DNA of 39,693 nucleotides from WHSV01 sp050694055 (GTDB taxonomy: Bacteria > Actinomycetota > CADDZG01 > WHSQ01), in the NCBI GenBank assembly GCA_050694055.1, contig JBOGWX010000140.1, positions 1 through 39,693 of the forward strand, given 5' to 3'. Both the position numbers and the translations under genes were made by a program. The notes below the pieces were generated by a model. It had not been told where the DNA came from, made no database searches, and saw nothing but the letters and a program-made list of their open reading frames with translations. Positions 23,462 through 31,631 of this stretch are shown piece by piece (positions within the stretch are counted from its first letter, which is position 1; every line of letters starts with the position of its first letter).

Positions 23462-24783
23462 CACAGCCTCTTTCTCAAGAACTCGACGAGCCCCTCGATC
23501 GGGATGCGCTCCTGCTCCATCGAATCCCGGTCGCGCACGGTGACCTGGTTGTCCTCGAGCGAATCGAAGTCGAACGTGACGCAAAACGGCGTTCCGACTT
23601 CGTCCTGGCGGCGATAGCGCCTACCGATGGACCCGGTGACGTCGAAGTCACAGACGAAGTGTTTGCGCACGTCGGCCGCCAGCTTCTCGGACGGCGGCGC
23701 CAGATCCACGTTCTTGGAGAGTGGAAGCACCGCTACCTTGTAAGGAGAGAGTCGCTTGTCGATCTTCAGAACCGTGCGCTTCTCGAGTTTGCCCGACGCA
23801 GTGGGCGCTTCCTCCTCTCGATATGCGTCGATAAGAAACGCAAACGTGGGACGCTCGACACCGACGGCCGGTTCGATCACATAGGGCACGAAGCGCTCGT
23901 CCGTCTCGGAGTCGTAGTAACTCAGGTCCTCGCCGGAATGGGCCGCATGGGCTTTGAGATCGAAGTCCGTACGGTTGGCGATGCCCTCGAGCTCCGACCA
24001 GCCCATCGCGGGGAAATCGTACTCGATGTCGTAGGTCTCCTTGGCGTAGTGACTCAGCTCATCGGCGTCGTGCTGCCGCAGGCGGAGATTGCCCTTTGCG
24101 AGGCCGAGATCGAGGTACCAGTTCATGCGCTCGTCCAGCCAGTACCTGTGCCACTGCTCGTCCGTCCCCGGCTTGACGAAGAACTCCATCTCCATCTGTT
24201 CGAACTCACGCGTGCGAAACACGAAGTTGCCCGGAGTGATCTCGTTGCGAAAGCTCTTGCCTTGTTGAGCGATGCCGAACGGGATCTTCTTGCGCGCGGT
24301 CTGCTGGACCGTCATGAAGTCGACGAACATGCCCTGGGCGGTTTCCGGCCTCAAGTAGGCGACGTGTGCAGAGTCCTCGACGGGTCCCATGTGAGTCTTG
24401 AACATGAGGTTGAACTGCCGGGGCTCGGTCCACGCCGGCCCCTGCCCGCAGTTGGGGCACGCCTTGTCCAAGTCGATATGGTCGGCCCGGAAACGCTTGT
24501 GGCAGTTCGTGCACTCGACGAGCGGATCGGTGAAAGTTGCGACGTGCCCGGAGGCCTCCCACACCTTCGGAGACATCAGAATCGAGCTCTCGAGTCCGAC
24601 GACGTCGTCGCGCGAGTGAACCATCGCCCTCCACCATTCGTTCTTGACGTTGCGCTTCAGCTCGACGCCGAGAGGCCCCCAGTCCCAGGCCGAGCGCAAC
24701 CCCCCGTAGATCTCGCTCGAGGGGAAGACGATTCCGCGCCGCTTACAGAGGTTGACGATGGTGTCGATAGATACGGTGCTCAT
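23458..24783 (-). CDS. glyS: Glycyl-tRNA synthetase, single-chain class II type
   Basis: 441 residues, the alpha2 form used by Actinomycetota. Class II motifs are visible: motif 1 and motif 2 (F-R-N-E-I-T-P-G-N-F-V-F-R-T-R-E-F-E-Q-M-E), and motif 3 near the end (G-S-I-G-R-R-Y-R-R-Q-D-E-V-G-T-P at the anticodon domain side). C-T-N-C-H-K-R-F-R-A-D and C-P-N-C-G form a C-x-x-C pair set for zinc. It charges tRNA-Gly. The start is ATG at 24783 with TATCAT ending eight bases before it and no ribosome site, so the mRNA is probably leaderless. It heads an operon with the small beta-sandwich gene and ppdK. Confidence 0.97.
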   Translation of the reverse strand: MSTVSIDTIVNLCKRRGIVFPSSEIYGGLRSAWDWGPLGVELKRNVKNEWWRAMVHSRDDVVGLESSILMSPKVWEASGHVATFTDPLVECTNCHKRFRADHIDLDKACPNCGQGPAWTEPRQFNLMFKTHMGPVEDSAHVAYLRPETAQGMFVDFMTVQQTARKKIPFGIAQQGKSFRNEITPGNFVFRTREFEQMEMEFFVKPGTDEQWHRYWLDERMNWYLDLGLAKGNLRLRQHDADELSHYAKETYDIEYDFPAMGWSELEGIANRTDFDLKAHAAHSGEDLSYYDSETDERFVPYVIEPAVGVERPTFAFLIDAYREEEAPTASGKLEKRTVLKIDKRLSPYKVAVLPLSKNVDLAPPSEKLAADVRKHFVCDFDVTGSIGRRYRRQDEVGTPFCVTFDFDSLEDNQVTVRDRDSMEQERIPIEGLVEFLRKRLW

Positions 24784-24791
24784 GATGCATG

Positions 24792-24797
24792 ATGATA
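24792..24797 (-). promoter_or_regulatory. -10 box of glyS, probably leaderless
   Basis: Minus-strand TATCAT ends eight bases before ATG at 24783. No good -35 box is seen at 17 bases. Confidence 0.4.
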
Positions 24798-24904
24798 GAC
24801 GGCAGATGACCGACCTCAGCAGTGACCGCCCTCCGTCGGCCGGCAGGCGCTCAGCCGTGCCTCTGCTCTCGCGCCGAAGACAGGTCTAGGCAGCGATCGA
24901 GACC

Positions 24905-26224
24905 TTGCTCGGCGTTCTCGCCGTCCTCGCCCTCATCCTCGCCAACGGGTTCTACGTCGCGGGGGAGTTCGCCCTAGTCGCCGCCGATCGCACTCAAATA
25001 GAGGCGCTGGCCGAGAAGGGCAACCGCAGAGCCAAGGGCGCAATGACGGCGCTGCGCTCTCTCAGCTTTCAGCTCTCCGGAGCGCAGCTGGGGATCACGG
25101 TCTCCTCGCTGATCGTGGGGTTCATCGTCGAACCGACCGTCGGCCGGGCCGTCGAGCCGCTGGTTCAGGCGCTGGGCGTGCCCGCGTCGTCCAGCCTCGG
25201 CGTGTCGGTGGCCGTCGCCCTCGTCCTTGCGACCGCCGCCCAGATGGTCATCGGGGAGCTCGTGCCGAAGAACCTCGCGCTCGCCAAGCCGGTCGGGCTG
25301 GCCCTGTCGATCTCGGGCCCGATGCGCATCGCCAATCTGGCGGCGAAACCGCTCATCATCTTCCTGAACAACTCGGCCAACTGGACGGTGAGGCGACTGG
25401 GCATCGAGCCACAAGAGGAGCTCAACTCGGTTCGCTCGTTGGAGGAGATCGGCTTGCTCATCGAGTCCTCGCACCATGGAGGGTCGCTCGAGAAGGAGGA
25501 GTTCTCGCTTCTTGCTCGCTCGATCTCCTTCGGGGACAAGGACGCCGAGGACGCGCTGGTTCCTCGCACCGCGGTCGAAACCGTCGCCGAGGACGACACG
25601 CTCGAGGACTTGATGCGCAAGGCGGTCGACACGGGTCACTCCCGGTTCCCCGTCACCGGTCGCGACATCGACGACATCGTCGGCATGGCCCACATCAAGG
25701 ACATCTATCAAGTCTCGCCGGATGAACGGCCGGCCACGAAGGTAACGAGCATCGTGCAGGACGTCATCGTCGTACCGGAGTCGCGCAATCTCGAATCGAT
25801 CCTTCTCGAGATGCGTAGAACGCGCAAGCAGTTGGCGGTAGTCATCGACGAGTACGGGGGGACTGCGGGGATCGTCACTCTCGAGGACCTGCTCGAGGAG
25901 ATCGTCGGCGACATCGAGGACGAATACGACGCCGCTCCCACTACCGCACCTTTGATCTCGTCACCTAACGGTGTGCACGTCGTCTCGGGCCTGCTGCATC
26001 CCGACGAGCTCGAGGAGCTGACCGGTTTCGCGATGCCGGAGGGCGACTACGAGACGCTGGCGGGCTTCCTCCTGAGCATCCTCGAGCGCATTCCCGAGCG
26101 CGGAGACCACATCGCCCACGAATCGTGGGAATTCAAGATCGTCGAGATGGACGGCAAACGGGTCGCGCGCGTGCTGATCGCGAGTCCCTGCGAAGCCCCC
26201 GAAGAGAGAAGGGACCAAGCTTGA
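24905..26224 (+). CDS. CNNM/HlyC-CorC-type membrane protein (DUF21, CBS pair, transporter-associated domain), copy 1
   Basis: 439 residues from TTG at 24905, the only start after an in-frame TAG; its ribosome site is poor. Domains in order: DUF21 membrane part (residues 1-185, with A-N-G-F-Y-V-A-G-E-F-A-L and I-G-E-L-V-P-K-N-L-A-L), two CBS domains (D-A-L-V-P-R-T-A-V and I-D-E-Y-G-G-T-A-G-I-V-T-L-E-D-L-L-E), and the C-terminal CorC_HlyC domain (G-D-Y-E-T-L-A-G-F-L-L). Such proteins are linked to magnesium or cobalt efflux; the old name hemolysin is misleading. It overlaps the next gene by four bases. Confidence 0.9.
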   Translation: MLGVLAVLALILANGFYVAGEFALVAADRTQIEALAEKGNRRAKGAMTALRSLSFQLSGAQLGITVSSLIVGFIVEPTVGRAVEPLVQALGVPASSSLGVSVAVALVLATAAQMVIGELVPKNLALAKPVGLALSISGPMRIANLAAKPLIIFLNNSANWTVRRLGIEPQEELNSVRSLEEIGLLIESSHHGGSLEKEEFSLLARSISFGDKDAEDALVPRTAVETVAEDDTLEDLMRKAVDTGHSRFPVTGRDIDDIVGMAHIKDIYQVSPDERPATKVTSIVQDVIVVPESRNLESILLEMRRTRKQLAVVIDEYGGTAGIVTLEDLLEEIVGDIEDEYDAAPTTAPLISSPNGVHVVSGLLHPDELEELTGFAMPEGDYETLAGFLLSILERIPERGDHIAHESWEFKIVEMDGKRVARVLIASPCEAPEERRDQA

Positions 26225-27564
26225 GTCCTTGGCCATTGATCATCTCTCTCGTGCTGTTGATGGCAAACGGATTCTTCGTCGGCGCCGAGTTCGCACTCAC
26301 GGCGGCGCGTCGCACGAAACTGGCGCAGCTCGAGGCCACGGGCAATACGCGCGCGAAAGTAGCCATGAAATCAATTCGCGAGCTGTCCTTGATGCTCGCG
26401 GGGGCTCAGTTGGGCATCACGATGATGTCGTTAGGACTCGGGTACCTCGCCGAACCCGCGGTTGCAAGCGTGATCGAGCGCGGCCTGGCAGGACTCGTGA
26501 CGATCCCAGACACGATTCTTCACACGATCTCCTTCGCGGTCGCTCTCACCATCGTCGTCTTCCTTCACATGGTCGTAGGCGAGATGGCGCCCAAGAACAT
26601 CGCCATCGCCGAGCCCGAGCGGAGTGCCCTCGCGATCGCCGTGCCGTTCAGGTTGTTCGTCATCGTGTTTCGACCCTTCATCTATCTGATGAACGCGACC
26701 GCCAACGCGACCCTGCGCTTGATGCGCGTCGAGCCCGTCGACGAGCTGAACCCCTCTCACACTGCTCAAGAGTTAGGGGCGATGATCGCGGAGTCTGCGC
26801 GCGAGGGAATGCTCGCAAGCTTCGAGCACAAGCTGCTTACCGGGGCGATCGGCTTCGGAGAGCTCGATGCCGCCGCGGTCATGGTCCCGCGCACCGAGCT
26901 CACCGTGATTGCCTCATCGGCAACGCCCCAAGAGATCGAACGAATCGTGCTCGAGACCGGCCACTCGCGCTTCCCCGTCTACGGGGAGAGCGTCGACCAG
27001 ATCCTCGGCTTCTTCCACTCCAAGGACCTGCTGAAGATCCCACCGGAGGGGCGATCCAGGCCGCTGCCGCCTCGATTCGTTCGCCAGATGCTCATCGTGC
27101 CCGAGTCTCGCAAGCTGCACCCGCTGCTGTTCGACATGCGCCGGCAGCGGCGTCACTTCGCACTGGTCATCGACGAGCACGGCGGCACCGCGGGTGTGGT
27201 CACGATCGAGGATCTCATCGAGGAGCTGGTTGGTGAGATTCGAGACGAGCACGACGATGCCGAGTTCGAGGTCGAGAGACTCGGCGAGAAGAGTTATCTC
27301 GCACCGGGATCCCTGCGGGTCCACGAAGTCGCCGACGCGATCGGGCTCGAGCTCCCGCCGGGCGACTACGAGACCATCGCCGGCTTCCTGATGGACAGGT
27401 TGCAGCGTATTCCCCAACGCAGGGACGAGATCGTCTACAACGGATGGACGATCAAGGTTCGCTCGATGCAGCTCCGCCGGGTGGTACAGGTCCTCATCGA
27501 AGGCGGGCCGTCCGGCGACGGCCGCAGAATGCCGCGCACCGAAGCCGGGTCGTCCCAGACGTAG
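26221..27564 (+). CDS. CNNM/HlyC-CorC-type membrane protein, copy 2
   Basis: 447 residues from TTG at 26221, in a TTGA overlap with the stop of copy 1; AGAAGGGA lies before it. An open frame extends to 26125 but overlaps copy 1 in another frame. The domain order equals that of copy 1: DUF21 (A-N-G-F-F-V-G-A-E-F-A-L, V-G-E-M-A-P-K-N-I-A), CBS pair (A-V-M-V-P-R-T-E-L, I-D-E-H-G-G-T-A-G-V-V-T-I-E-D), C-terminal domain (G-D-Y-E-T-I-A-G-F-L-M). The two are clear but well-diverged paralogues and may form a heterodimer, as the DUF21 family works as dimers. Only six bases separate its stop from the convergent AzlD gene. Confidence 0.9.
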   Translation: MSPWPLIISLVLLMANGFFVGAEFALTAARRTKLAQLEATGNTRAKVAMKSIRELSLMLAGAQLGITMMSLGLGYLAEPAVASVIERGLAGLVTIPDTILHTISFAVALTIVVFLHMVVGEMAPKNIAIAEPERSALAIAVPFRLFVIVFRPFIYLMNATANATLRLMRVEPVDELNPSHTAQELGAMIAESAREGMLASFEHKLLTGAIGFGELDAAAVMVPRTELTVIASSATPQEIERIVLETGHSRFPVYGESVDQILGFFHSKDLLKIPPEGRSRPLPPRFVRQMLIVPESRKLHPLLFDMRRQRRHFALVIDEHGGTAGVVTIEDLIEELVGEIRDEHDDAEFEVERLGEKSYLAPGSLRVHEVADAIGLELPPGDYETIAGFLMDRLQRIPQRRDEIVYNGWTIKVRSMQLRRVVQVLIEGGPSGDGRRMPRTEAGSSQT

Positions 27565-27570
27565 CCCGCG

Positions 27571-27864
27571 TCAGAGAACCAGTGCGCCCACCGCGTAGCC
27601 GACGATGCCCCCGGCCAGACAAACGGCGAGCGACCGCTTCGGGCTCATTAGCAGGGCCCCCAGCGCGGCCACCAGAATCGGACCGCCGGTGAGAGCGCCG
27701 TCCTCGGTGATCAGGGTCAAGGTCGCGAGGCTCGCAAAGATCGGTGCCGGCATACGTCCGAGGATCACCTCGAGGCGGCCACTGGGCCGCGGCAGAAAGG
27801 CGAGCGCAGCGGCTCGGCTCCCGTAGGTGAGCAGAGCGATGGCAGCCAGCAGAACGGGGCTCAT
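27571..27864 (-). CDS. azlD: AzlD-type branched-chain amino-acid exporter subunit
   Basis: 97 residues from ATG at 27864, in an ATGA overlap with the AzlC stop; the longer frame to 28143 only re-reads azlC. It has three to four hydrophobic segments with the family pattern L-T-Y-G-S-R-A-A, R-M-P-A-P-I-F-A-S-L and a C-terminal G-G-I-V-G-Y-A-V-G. AzlD is the small partner of AzlC in exporters of branched-chain amino acids and their analogues. Confidence 0.88.
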   Translation of the reverse strand: MSPVLLAAIALLTYGSRAAALAFLPRPSGRLEVILGRMPAPIFASLATLTLITEDGALTGGPILVAALGALLMSPKRSLAVCLAGGIVGYAVGALVL

Positions 27865-28568
27865 GCGCTGCTCCTCCCGTCCGGCGGGTGCGGGGACTGC
27901 GAGTCTCCCGGCAGCGCGACCAGCGCACCCGCGATCACGGGGGCCAGCGAGCGTACGTCCGGCAACCAGACGGCGACCGCCGCCGTGAGCGCCACCGCGG
28001 CCAGCGCGCGCAGCACCAGCGTCCCGCTCGTTGCGGCCAGCGCCGCCAGGCCGATGAACAGCACGGGGAAGATCGCATCTGCAAGCCCCTCGACACCGGA
28101 GAGGCCCGCGCCCAGCACACCGATCACGGTGCCGGCCTGCCATGCCAGATAGCAGAAGACGCCGGACACGAACAGGGTGCGTTCTGCGCCCGTTTCTTCG
28201 GGTGCCGCGATCGCGAAACCGAACGTCTCGTCGAGCAGGGTGAACGCGAGGCCGGCGCGCCGCAGACGAGAGCCTCCGATGCGGGGTCGCAGCACTGCGC
28301 CCATCACGACATGACGAAGGTTGAGGGTGCCGGCCGTAAGGAGCAGGGCGGGTGCTCCCGCGCCCGCACTCAGCAGCCCGACGAGAGCGAACTGGAGCGC
28401 ACCCGAGAAGATGAACATCGATGAGGCGATGGTCGTCGGTGTACCCAAAATGGGCTGGGCCGCCGCACCGTACAGAGTTCCGAACACGGCGATCGCCGCG
28501 GCGGCGGGAAGACTCGTGGTCAGGATTCTCCGCATGGCACCGGTATCGGTGGATGGCATGCCCGCCAC
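27861..28568 (-). CDS. azlC: AzlC-type branched-chain amino-acid exporter subunit
   Basis: 235 residues from GTG at 28568, with GTAGG five bases before it; ATG at 28559 is an alternative. AzlC features: F-G-T-L-Y-G-A-A-A near the start, F-I-F-S-G-A-L-Q-F-A-L-V-G-L-L, L-N-L-R-H-V-V-M-G-A and D-E-T-F-G-F-A-I. Several membrane segments follow. AzlC and AzlD form a two-part exporter. The gene starts nine bases after the stop of the flavoprotein gene and shares its mRNA. A regulator with an aminotransferase-like sensor controls the group by inference. Confidence 0.9.
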   Translation of the reverse strand: MAGMPSTDTGAMRRILTTSLPAAAAIAVFGTLYGAAAQPILGTPTTIASSMFIFSGALQFALVGLLSAGAGAPALLLTAGTLNLRHVVMGAVLRPRIGGSRLRRAGLAFTLLDETFGFAIAAPEETGAERTLFVSGVFCYLAWQAGTVIGVLGAGLSGVEGLADAIFPVLFIGLAALAATSGTLVLRALAAVALTAAVAVWLPDVRSLAPVIAGALVALPGDSQSPHPPDGRSSA

Positions 28569-28577
28569 CGTAACCTA

Positions 28578-29258
28578 CTAAAAGCCTTTACTGGTTACGT
28601 AAGCGGGCGTCCCGATCCGCCGGGGGAGGAGCGGATCGGGCACCGGCTCACCGGGCACCAGGGTGAGGGGGACCACCCCGGCCCAGACCGCGAGGTCGTG
28701 ATCTTCATCGTCGTCGACCGGAGGGCCGGTTCGCACCTTCGCCGAAGCCTCTTCGAGCGGGAGCGACAAAACCAGGGTCTTGTTGAACTCCCTGAGCGAC
28801 GGCTTGCGGGCATCGTCCCAACGGCCGCTGCCGAACCGCTCGACCAGGCCCCTCAGAGCGAGCAGCTTCTCCTCCGTGTCCCTCACTTCGGACGCGCGTC
28901 CCATCACCACGACGGAGCGGTAGTTCATCGAATGGTGAAACGCCGAGCGCGCGTAGACCAGCCCGTCCAGATGCGTGACCGTGAGGCACACCGGCAGAGG
29001 CTCCCTGAGCGTCCTGAGCATCCGGCTGGCCGGAGAACCGTGGACGTAGATGCGGTCCTCCAGCCGGGCGTACATCATCGGAAGAACGACCGGCGCGGCC
29101 TGACTCGACCCGTCCGGGGCAGCGGCGCGCGGAGGCACGAACCCGAGATGGCAGATGAGGCCGGCGTCGAGGATGCCGGCGATAGCGTCGTGCCCGTAGC
29201 TGGCTCGCTCCGGTGCCCGCTCGACCCGAACTCTCCGGCTCGGTGCGGTCTCAGTCAT
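28578..29258 (-). CDS. Pyridoxamine-5'-phosphate-oxidase-family flavoprotein (split-barrel FMN fold)
   Basis: 226 residues. The split-barrel parts are I-C-H-L-G-F-V-P near residue 36, P-M-M-Y-A-R-L-E-D-R-I-Y-V-H-G-S, the helix S-R-M-L-R-T-L and V-C-L-T-V-T-H-L-D-G-L-V-Y-A-R-S-A-F-H-H-S-M-N-Y-R-S-V-V. The H-H-S-M-N-Y-R-S segment is typical of the heme-utilisation/NimA-like branch rather than true PdxH. It binds FMN or a related flavin; the reaction is unknown. AGGAG lies seven bases before the ATG. It heads an operon with azlC and azlD, and the MocR-type gene diverges 36 bases away. Confidence 0.87.
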   Translation of the reverse strand: MTETAPSRRVRVERAPERASYGHDAIAGILDAGLICHLGFVPPRAAAPDGSSQAAPVVLPMMYARLEDRIYVHGSPASRMLRTLREPLPVCLTVTHLDGLVYARSAFHHSMNYRSVVVMGRASEVRDTEEKLLALRGLVERFGSGRWDDARKPSLREFNKTLVLSLPLEEASAKVRTGPPVDDDEDHDLAVWAGVVPLTLVPGEPVPDPLLPRRIGTPAYVTSKGF

Positions 29259-29280
29259 TGCGCCGCTCCTGGGTAATTGT

Positions 29281-29296
29281 TATAGTACAAAACTAT
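29281..29296. promoter_or_regulatory. Shared promoter/operator of the MocR and flavoprotein genes
   Basis: ATAGT (29282-29286) and ACTAT (29292-29296) form an inverted repeat with a 5-base spacer. TATAGT (29281-29286) is the plus-strand -10 box, eight bases before the MocR ATG. On the minus strand TACTAT and TATAAC overlap the same site. A bound MocR dimer would block both directions. Confidence 0.5.
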
Positions 29297-30632
29297 GTCT
29301 GTATCACGACGTTACCAGATGAGCGGGAGCACCGCCAAGGAGATATCTACCAGCGTGGAGACCGGGATACGCCAGGGCAGGCTTCGCCCCGGTGACGGAT
29401 TGCCGACCGTGCGGGCCGCGGCCGCCCTCCTGGGAGTCTCTCCCGTCACGGTGTCGTCGGCCTACGGCCTGCTCAAGGCGCGCGGCTTCATCGTGGCCGA
29501 CGGTCGCCGGGGCACGCGCATCACCCAGGCCCCCGCTCTCACCCTGCGCCACAGCGCTCCCCTGCCCGAGGGGGTCCGCGATCTCTCGCAGGGCAACCCA
29601 GACCCCGACTTGCTGCCGCGCCTCGATGACGCGTTGCGGGCGGTAAATCCCGCCCCCAGCCTCTACGGGGAATACGCCAACCTCCCCGAGTTGCTCGAGG
29701 TGGCGCGCTCGAGCCTCGCGCACGATGGGATCGACGCCTCCTCGCTCGCAGTGGTCGGTGGTGCCGCAGACGGCATGGAGCGCGTGCTCGCCGCCAACCT
29801 GCTCCCGGGAGACAGGGTGGCGATCGAGGATCCGTCGTTTACCCGGGTCATCGATCTCATGGGGGCGATGGGATTCTCGCCGGTCCCGACGGCGATGGAC
29901 GAGTTCGGGATGCTCCCAGACTCTCTGGAGCGCGCCCTGAGTGCCGGGATCGATGCGGTCATCATCACTCCACGCGCCCAGAACCCCAGTGGTGCGGCAC
30001 TCGACGAGAGACGTTCGACGGCGCTGCGCTCGCTTCTGTCCACCAAGCCCGAGGTGCTCGTCGTCGAGGACGATCATGCCGGTCCGGTGGCGGGACCGGC
30101 CGGGGGGACCGAGCCGGTCACACTCTGCGCCGGCCGGCACCGCTGGGCCACGCTTCGATCCGTGTCCAAGTTCCTGGGCCCCGATCTTCGCCTCGCGATA
30201 CTCGCCGGCGACCCGGTGACGGTCGCTCGTGTAGATGGACGTCAGCGCATCGGCACCGGTTGGGTCAGCCACATCCTCCAGCAGATAGTGGCGCACCTGT
30301 GGAGCGACCCGGCCGCCCCGGACCTCTTCGAACGCGCCAAGGCCGCGTACTCGTCGCGGCGCGGCGCCCTGGTGGAGTCACTGCGCGCAACGGGCGTTCC
30401 CGCTACCGGCCGCTCGGGCTTGAACGTCTGGGTCGAAGTCGGCGAGGAAGCGGAGACGGTGCGCGCCCTCATGCAGGCGGGGTGGGCGGTCGCTCCGGGT
30501 GAGCGTTACCGGATGGAGTCTCCCCCCGCTCTGCGCGTCACCTCCGCAGCGCTTCGAGAGGGCGAAGCCGAGGCCTTCGCCACCGATCTCGCCGGTATCC
30601 TGCGACCCCAGGCTCGCACCTACTCCGCGTAG
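29295..30632 (+). CDS. MocR-type regulator: GntR winged helix fused to a PLP aminotransferase-like domain
   Basis: 445 residues. The GntR helix-turn-helix spans residues 8-75 (T-A-K-E-I-S-T-S-V-E-T-G-I-R-Q-G, G-D-G-L-P-T-V-R-A-A-A, S-P-V-T-V-S-S-A-Y-G-L-L). The rest is a class I aminotransferase fold that binds pyridoxal 5'-phosphate, with the Schiff-base lysine at residue 292 in S-V-S-K-F-L-G-P-D, and the D-D-H-A-G-P motif before it where enzymes have D-E-x-Y. The Tyr of that motif is His here, as is usual in regulators that do not need transamination. PLP or an amino-acid adduct is the likely signal. It diverges from the flavoprotein-azlCD operon, which it probably controls. Confidence 0.9.
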   Translation: MSVSRRYQMSGSTAKEISTSVETGIRQGRLRPGDGLPTVRAAAALLGVSPVTVSSAYGLLKARGFIVADGRRGTRITQAPALTLRHSAPLPEGVRDLSQGNPDPDLLPRLDDALRAVNPAPSLYGEYANLPELLEVARSSLAHDGIDASSLAVVGGAADGMERVLAANLLPGDRVAIEDPSFTRVIDLMGAMGFSPVPTAMDEFGMLPDSLERALSAGIDAVIITPRAQNPSGAALDERRSTALRSLLSTKPEVLVVEDDHAGPVAGPAGGTEPVTLCAGRHRWATLRSVSKFLGPDLRLAILAGDPVTVARVDGRQRIGTGWVSHILQQIVAHLWSDPAAPDLFERAKAAYSSRRGALVESLRATGVPATGRSGLNVWVEVGEEAETVRALMQAGWAVAPGERYRMESPPALRVTSAALREGEAEAFATDLAGILRPQARTYSA

Positions 30633-30644
30633 CGGAACTTCGCG

Positions 30645-30650
30645 TAACCT
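30645..30650 (+). promoter_or_regulatory. -10 box of the MscS-type gene, probably leaderless
   Basis: TAACCT ends six bases before ATG at 30657. No ribosome site precedes it. Confidence 0.35.
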
Positions 30651-30656
30651 CCGTGC

Positions 30657-31292
30657 ATGGACCGAAGCTGGTTGACCGACGCGCGCCCCCATCTTCGGCG
30701 GGCCGCCGTCTACACCGCCGCGGCGATCGCAGGTCTCGTGCTGGCTTCACTGTCGCTCGACGCAGGTGGATTCGAAGAAGCGCTCCCCTACTTGGGCGCA
30801 CTGATCTTTGCGCTCGCGGGAATCGCGGCGGTCCGAGCGGTGGCCCGTGCGGCGCGCATGCTGTCGAGTCACAGGGTCGGCGACACACGGGGAACTGCTC
30901 TGGGTCTGCTCATCCAAGTGTTCGGCTACTTCGTCGTCGTGCTAACGGTCCTCGGCCTGATAGGCGCGGACATATCGGGTCTGCTGTTGGGGGGCGCAAT
31001 CACCGGCGTCGTACTTGGTATCGCGGCGCAGCAGACGCTGGCGAACTTCTTTGCAGGCCTCGTTCTCATCTCGGTGCGACCGATGGAGATCGGTCAGCGG
31101 GTCGTGCTCCGTTCCGGCCCCCTCGCCGGCGAGTACGAGGGCGTCGTGACCGACCTCGGCATGTTCTACGTCGACATGGTCACCGACCAGGGACCGGTCA
31201 AGCTCCCTAATGCCGGCGTGCTCGCCGCCGCAATCGGCCCCGGAGCGCGCCTCGCGAAGCAGGAAGCCACGGAAGAAGAGGAGGAGCAATAG
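30657..31292 (+). CDS. MscS-type small-conductance mechanosensitive channel, short form
   Basis: 211 residues. Membrane segments near 16-35, 45-65 and 80-100, then the pore helix G-G-A-I-T-G-V-V-L-G-I-A-A-Q-Q-T-L-A-N-F-F-A-G, which is the conserved TM3 pattern, and the beta domain (I-G-Q-R-V-V-L, Y-E-G-V-V-T-D-L-G-M-F-Y). The C-terminal alpha/beta domain of full-length MscS (about 100 residues) is missing: the protein stops after K-L-P-N-A-G-V-L and an acidic tail (E-E-E-E-E-Q). It would open on membrane stretch and release solutes during osmotic downshock. It lies 24 bases after the MocR gene and converges with a small unknown gene. Confidence 0.88.
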   Translation: MDRSWLTDARPHLRRAAVYTAAAIAGLVLASLSLDAGGFEEALPYLGALIFALAGIAAVRAVARAARMLSSHRVGDTRGTALGLLIQVFGYFVVVLTVLGLIGADISGLLLGGAITGVVLGIAAQQTLANFFAGLVLISVRPMEIGQRVVLRSGPLAGEYEGVVTDLGMFYVDMVTDQGPVKLPNAGVLAAAIGPGARLAKQEATEEEEEQ

Positions 31293-31304
31293 TCCCGGCG
31301 ACCA

Positions 31305-31556
31305 TTAGTTCACCCACATGTGCCCCACCGAGTGAAGCGTCTGCACCTTTCGATCCGAACTCGGTACAAGAGCCTCGACCGCCTGTTGTGAGTTCGCGGC
31401 GTCGAACGCCCAACCGTCTGCGACCAGGGCGAGTGTTCCGCCGTCGCGAAACAAGGCCAGGCTCGTGATGCCGAGGTGCGCGACGGTCGCCAGCGCGTGC
31501 GCGTCGAGCGACACCTCGCCCGCGTCGCCCGACATCAGAATCACGACCATGCCCAC
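31305..31556 (-). CDS. Small protein of unknown function
   Basis: 83 residues from GTG at 31556, chosen because AAGGAG lies five bases before it. The sequence is compact and protein-like (H-L-G-I-T-S-L-A-L-F-R-D-G-G, D-G-W-A-F-D-A-A, H-S-V-G-H-M-W). No signal peptide, membrane segment or Cys. I do not recognise a family. It ends 12 bases from the convergent MscS-type gene and lies 75 bases after the secreted barrel gene. Confidence 0.6.
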   Translation of the reverse strand: MGMVVILMSGDAGEVSLDAHALATVAHLGITSLALFRDGGTLALVADGWAFDAANSQQAVEALVPSSDRKVQTLHSVGHMWVN

Positions 31557-31631
31557 TGCTGCTCCTTAGACGGAGTTGGGTACAGGACGATGTGGGCGCC
31601 GGGCCCGACGGACCAAGCGCCCACCACGTAT

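Noticed and set aside
23659..24792. A 377-codon plus-strand frame opposite glyS
   Set aside because: Antisense shadow of a strongly conserved synthetase gene; no ribosome site and no protein-like pattern.
24781..24797. Repeated ATGATG and GCATGATG around the glyS start as a regulatory hairpin or T-box
   Set aside because: No T-box or specifier structure can be drawn. The repeat is explained by the start codon and the TATCAT box.
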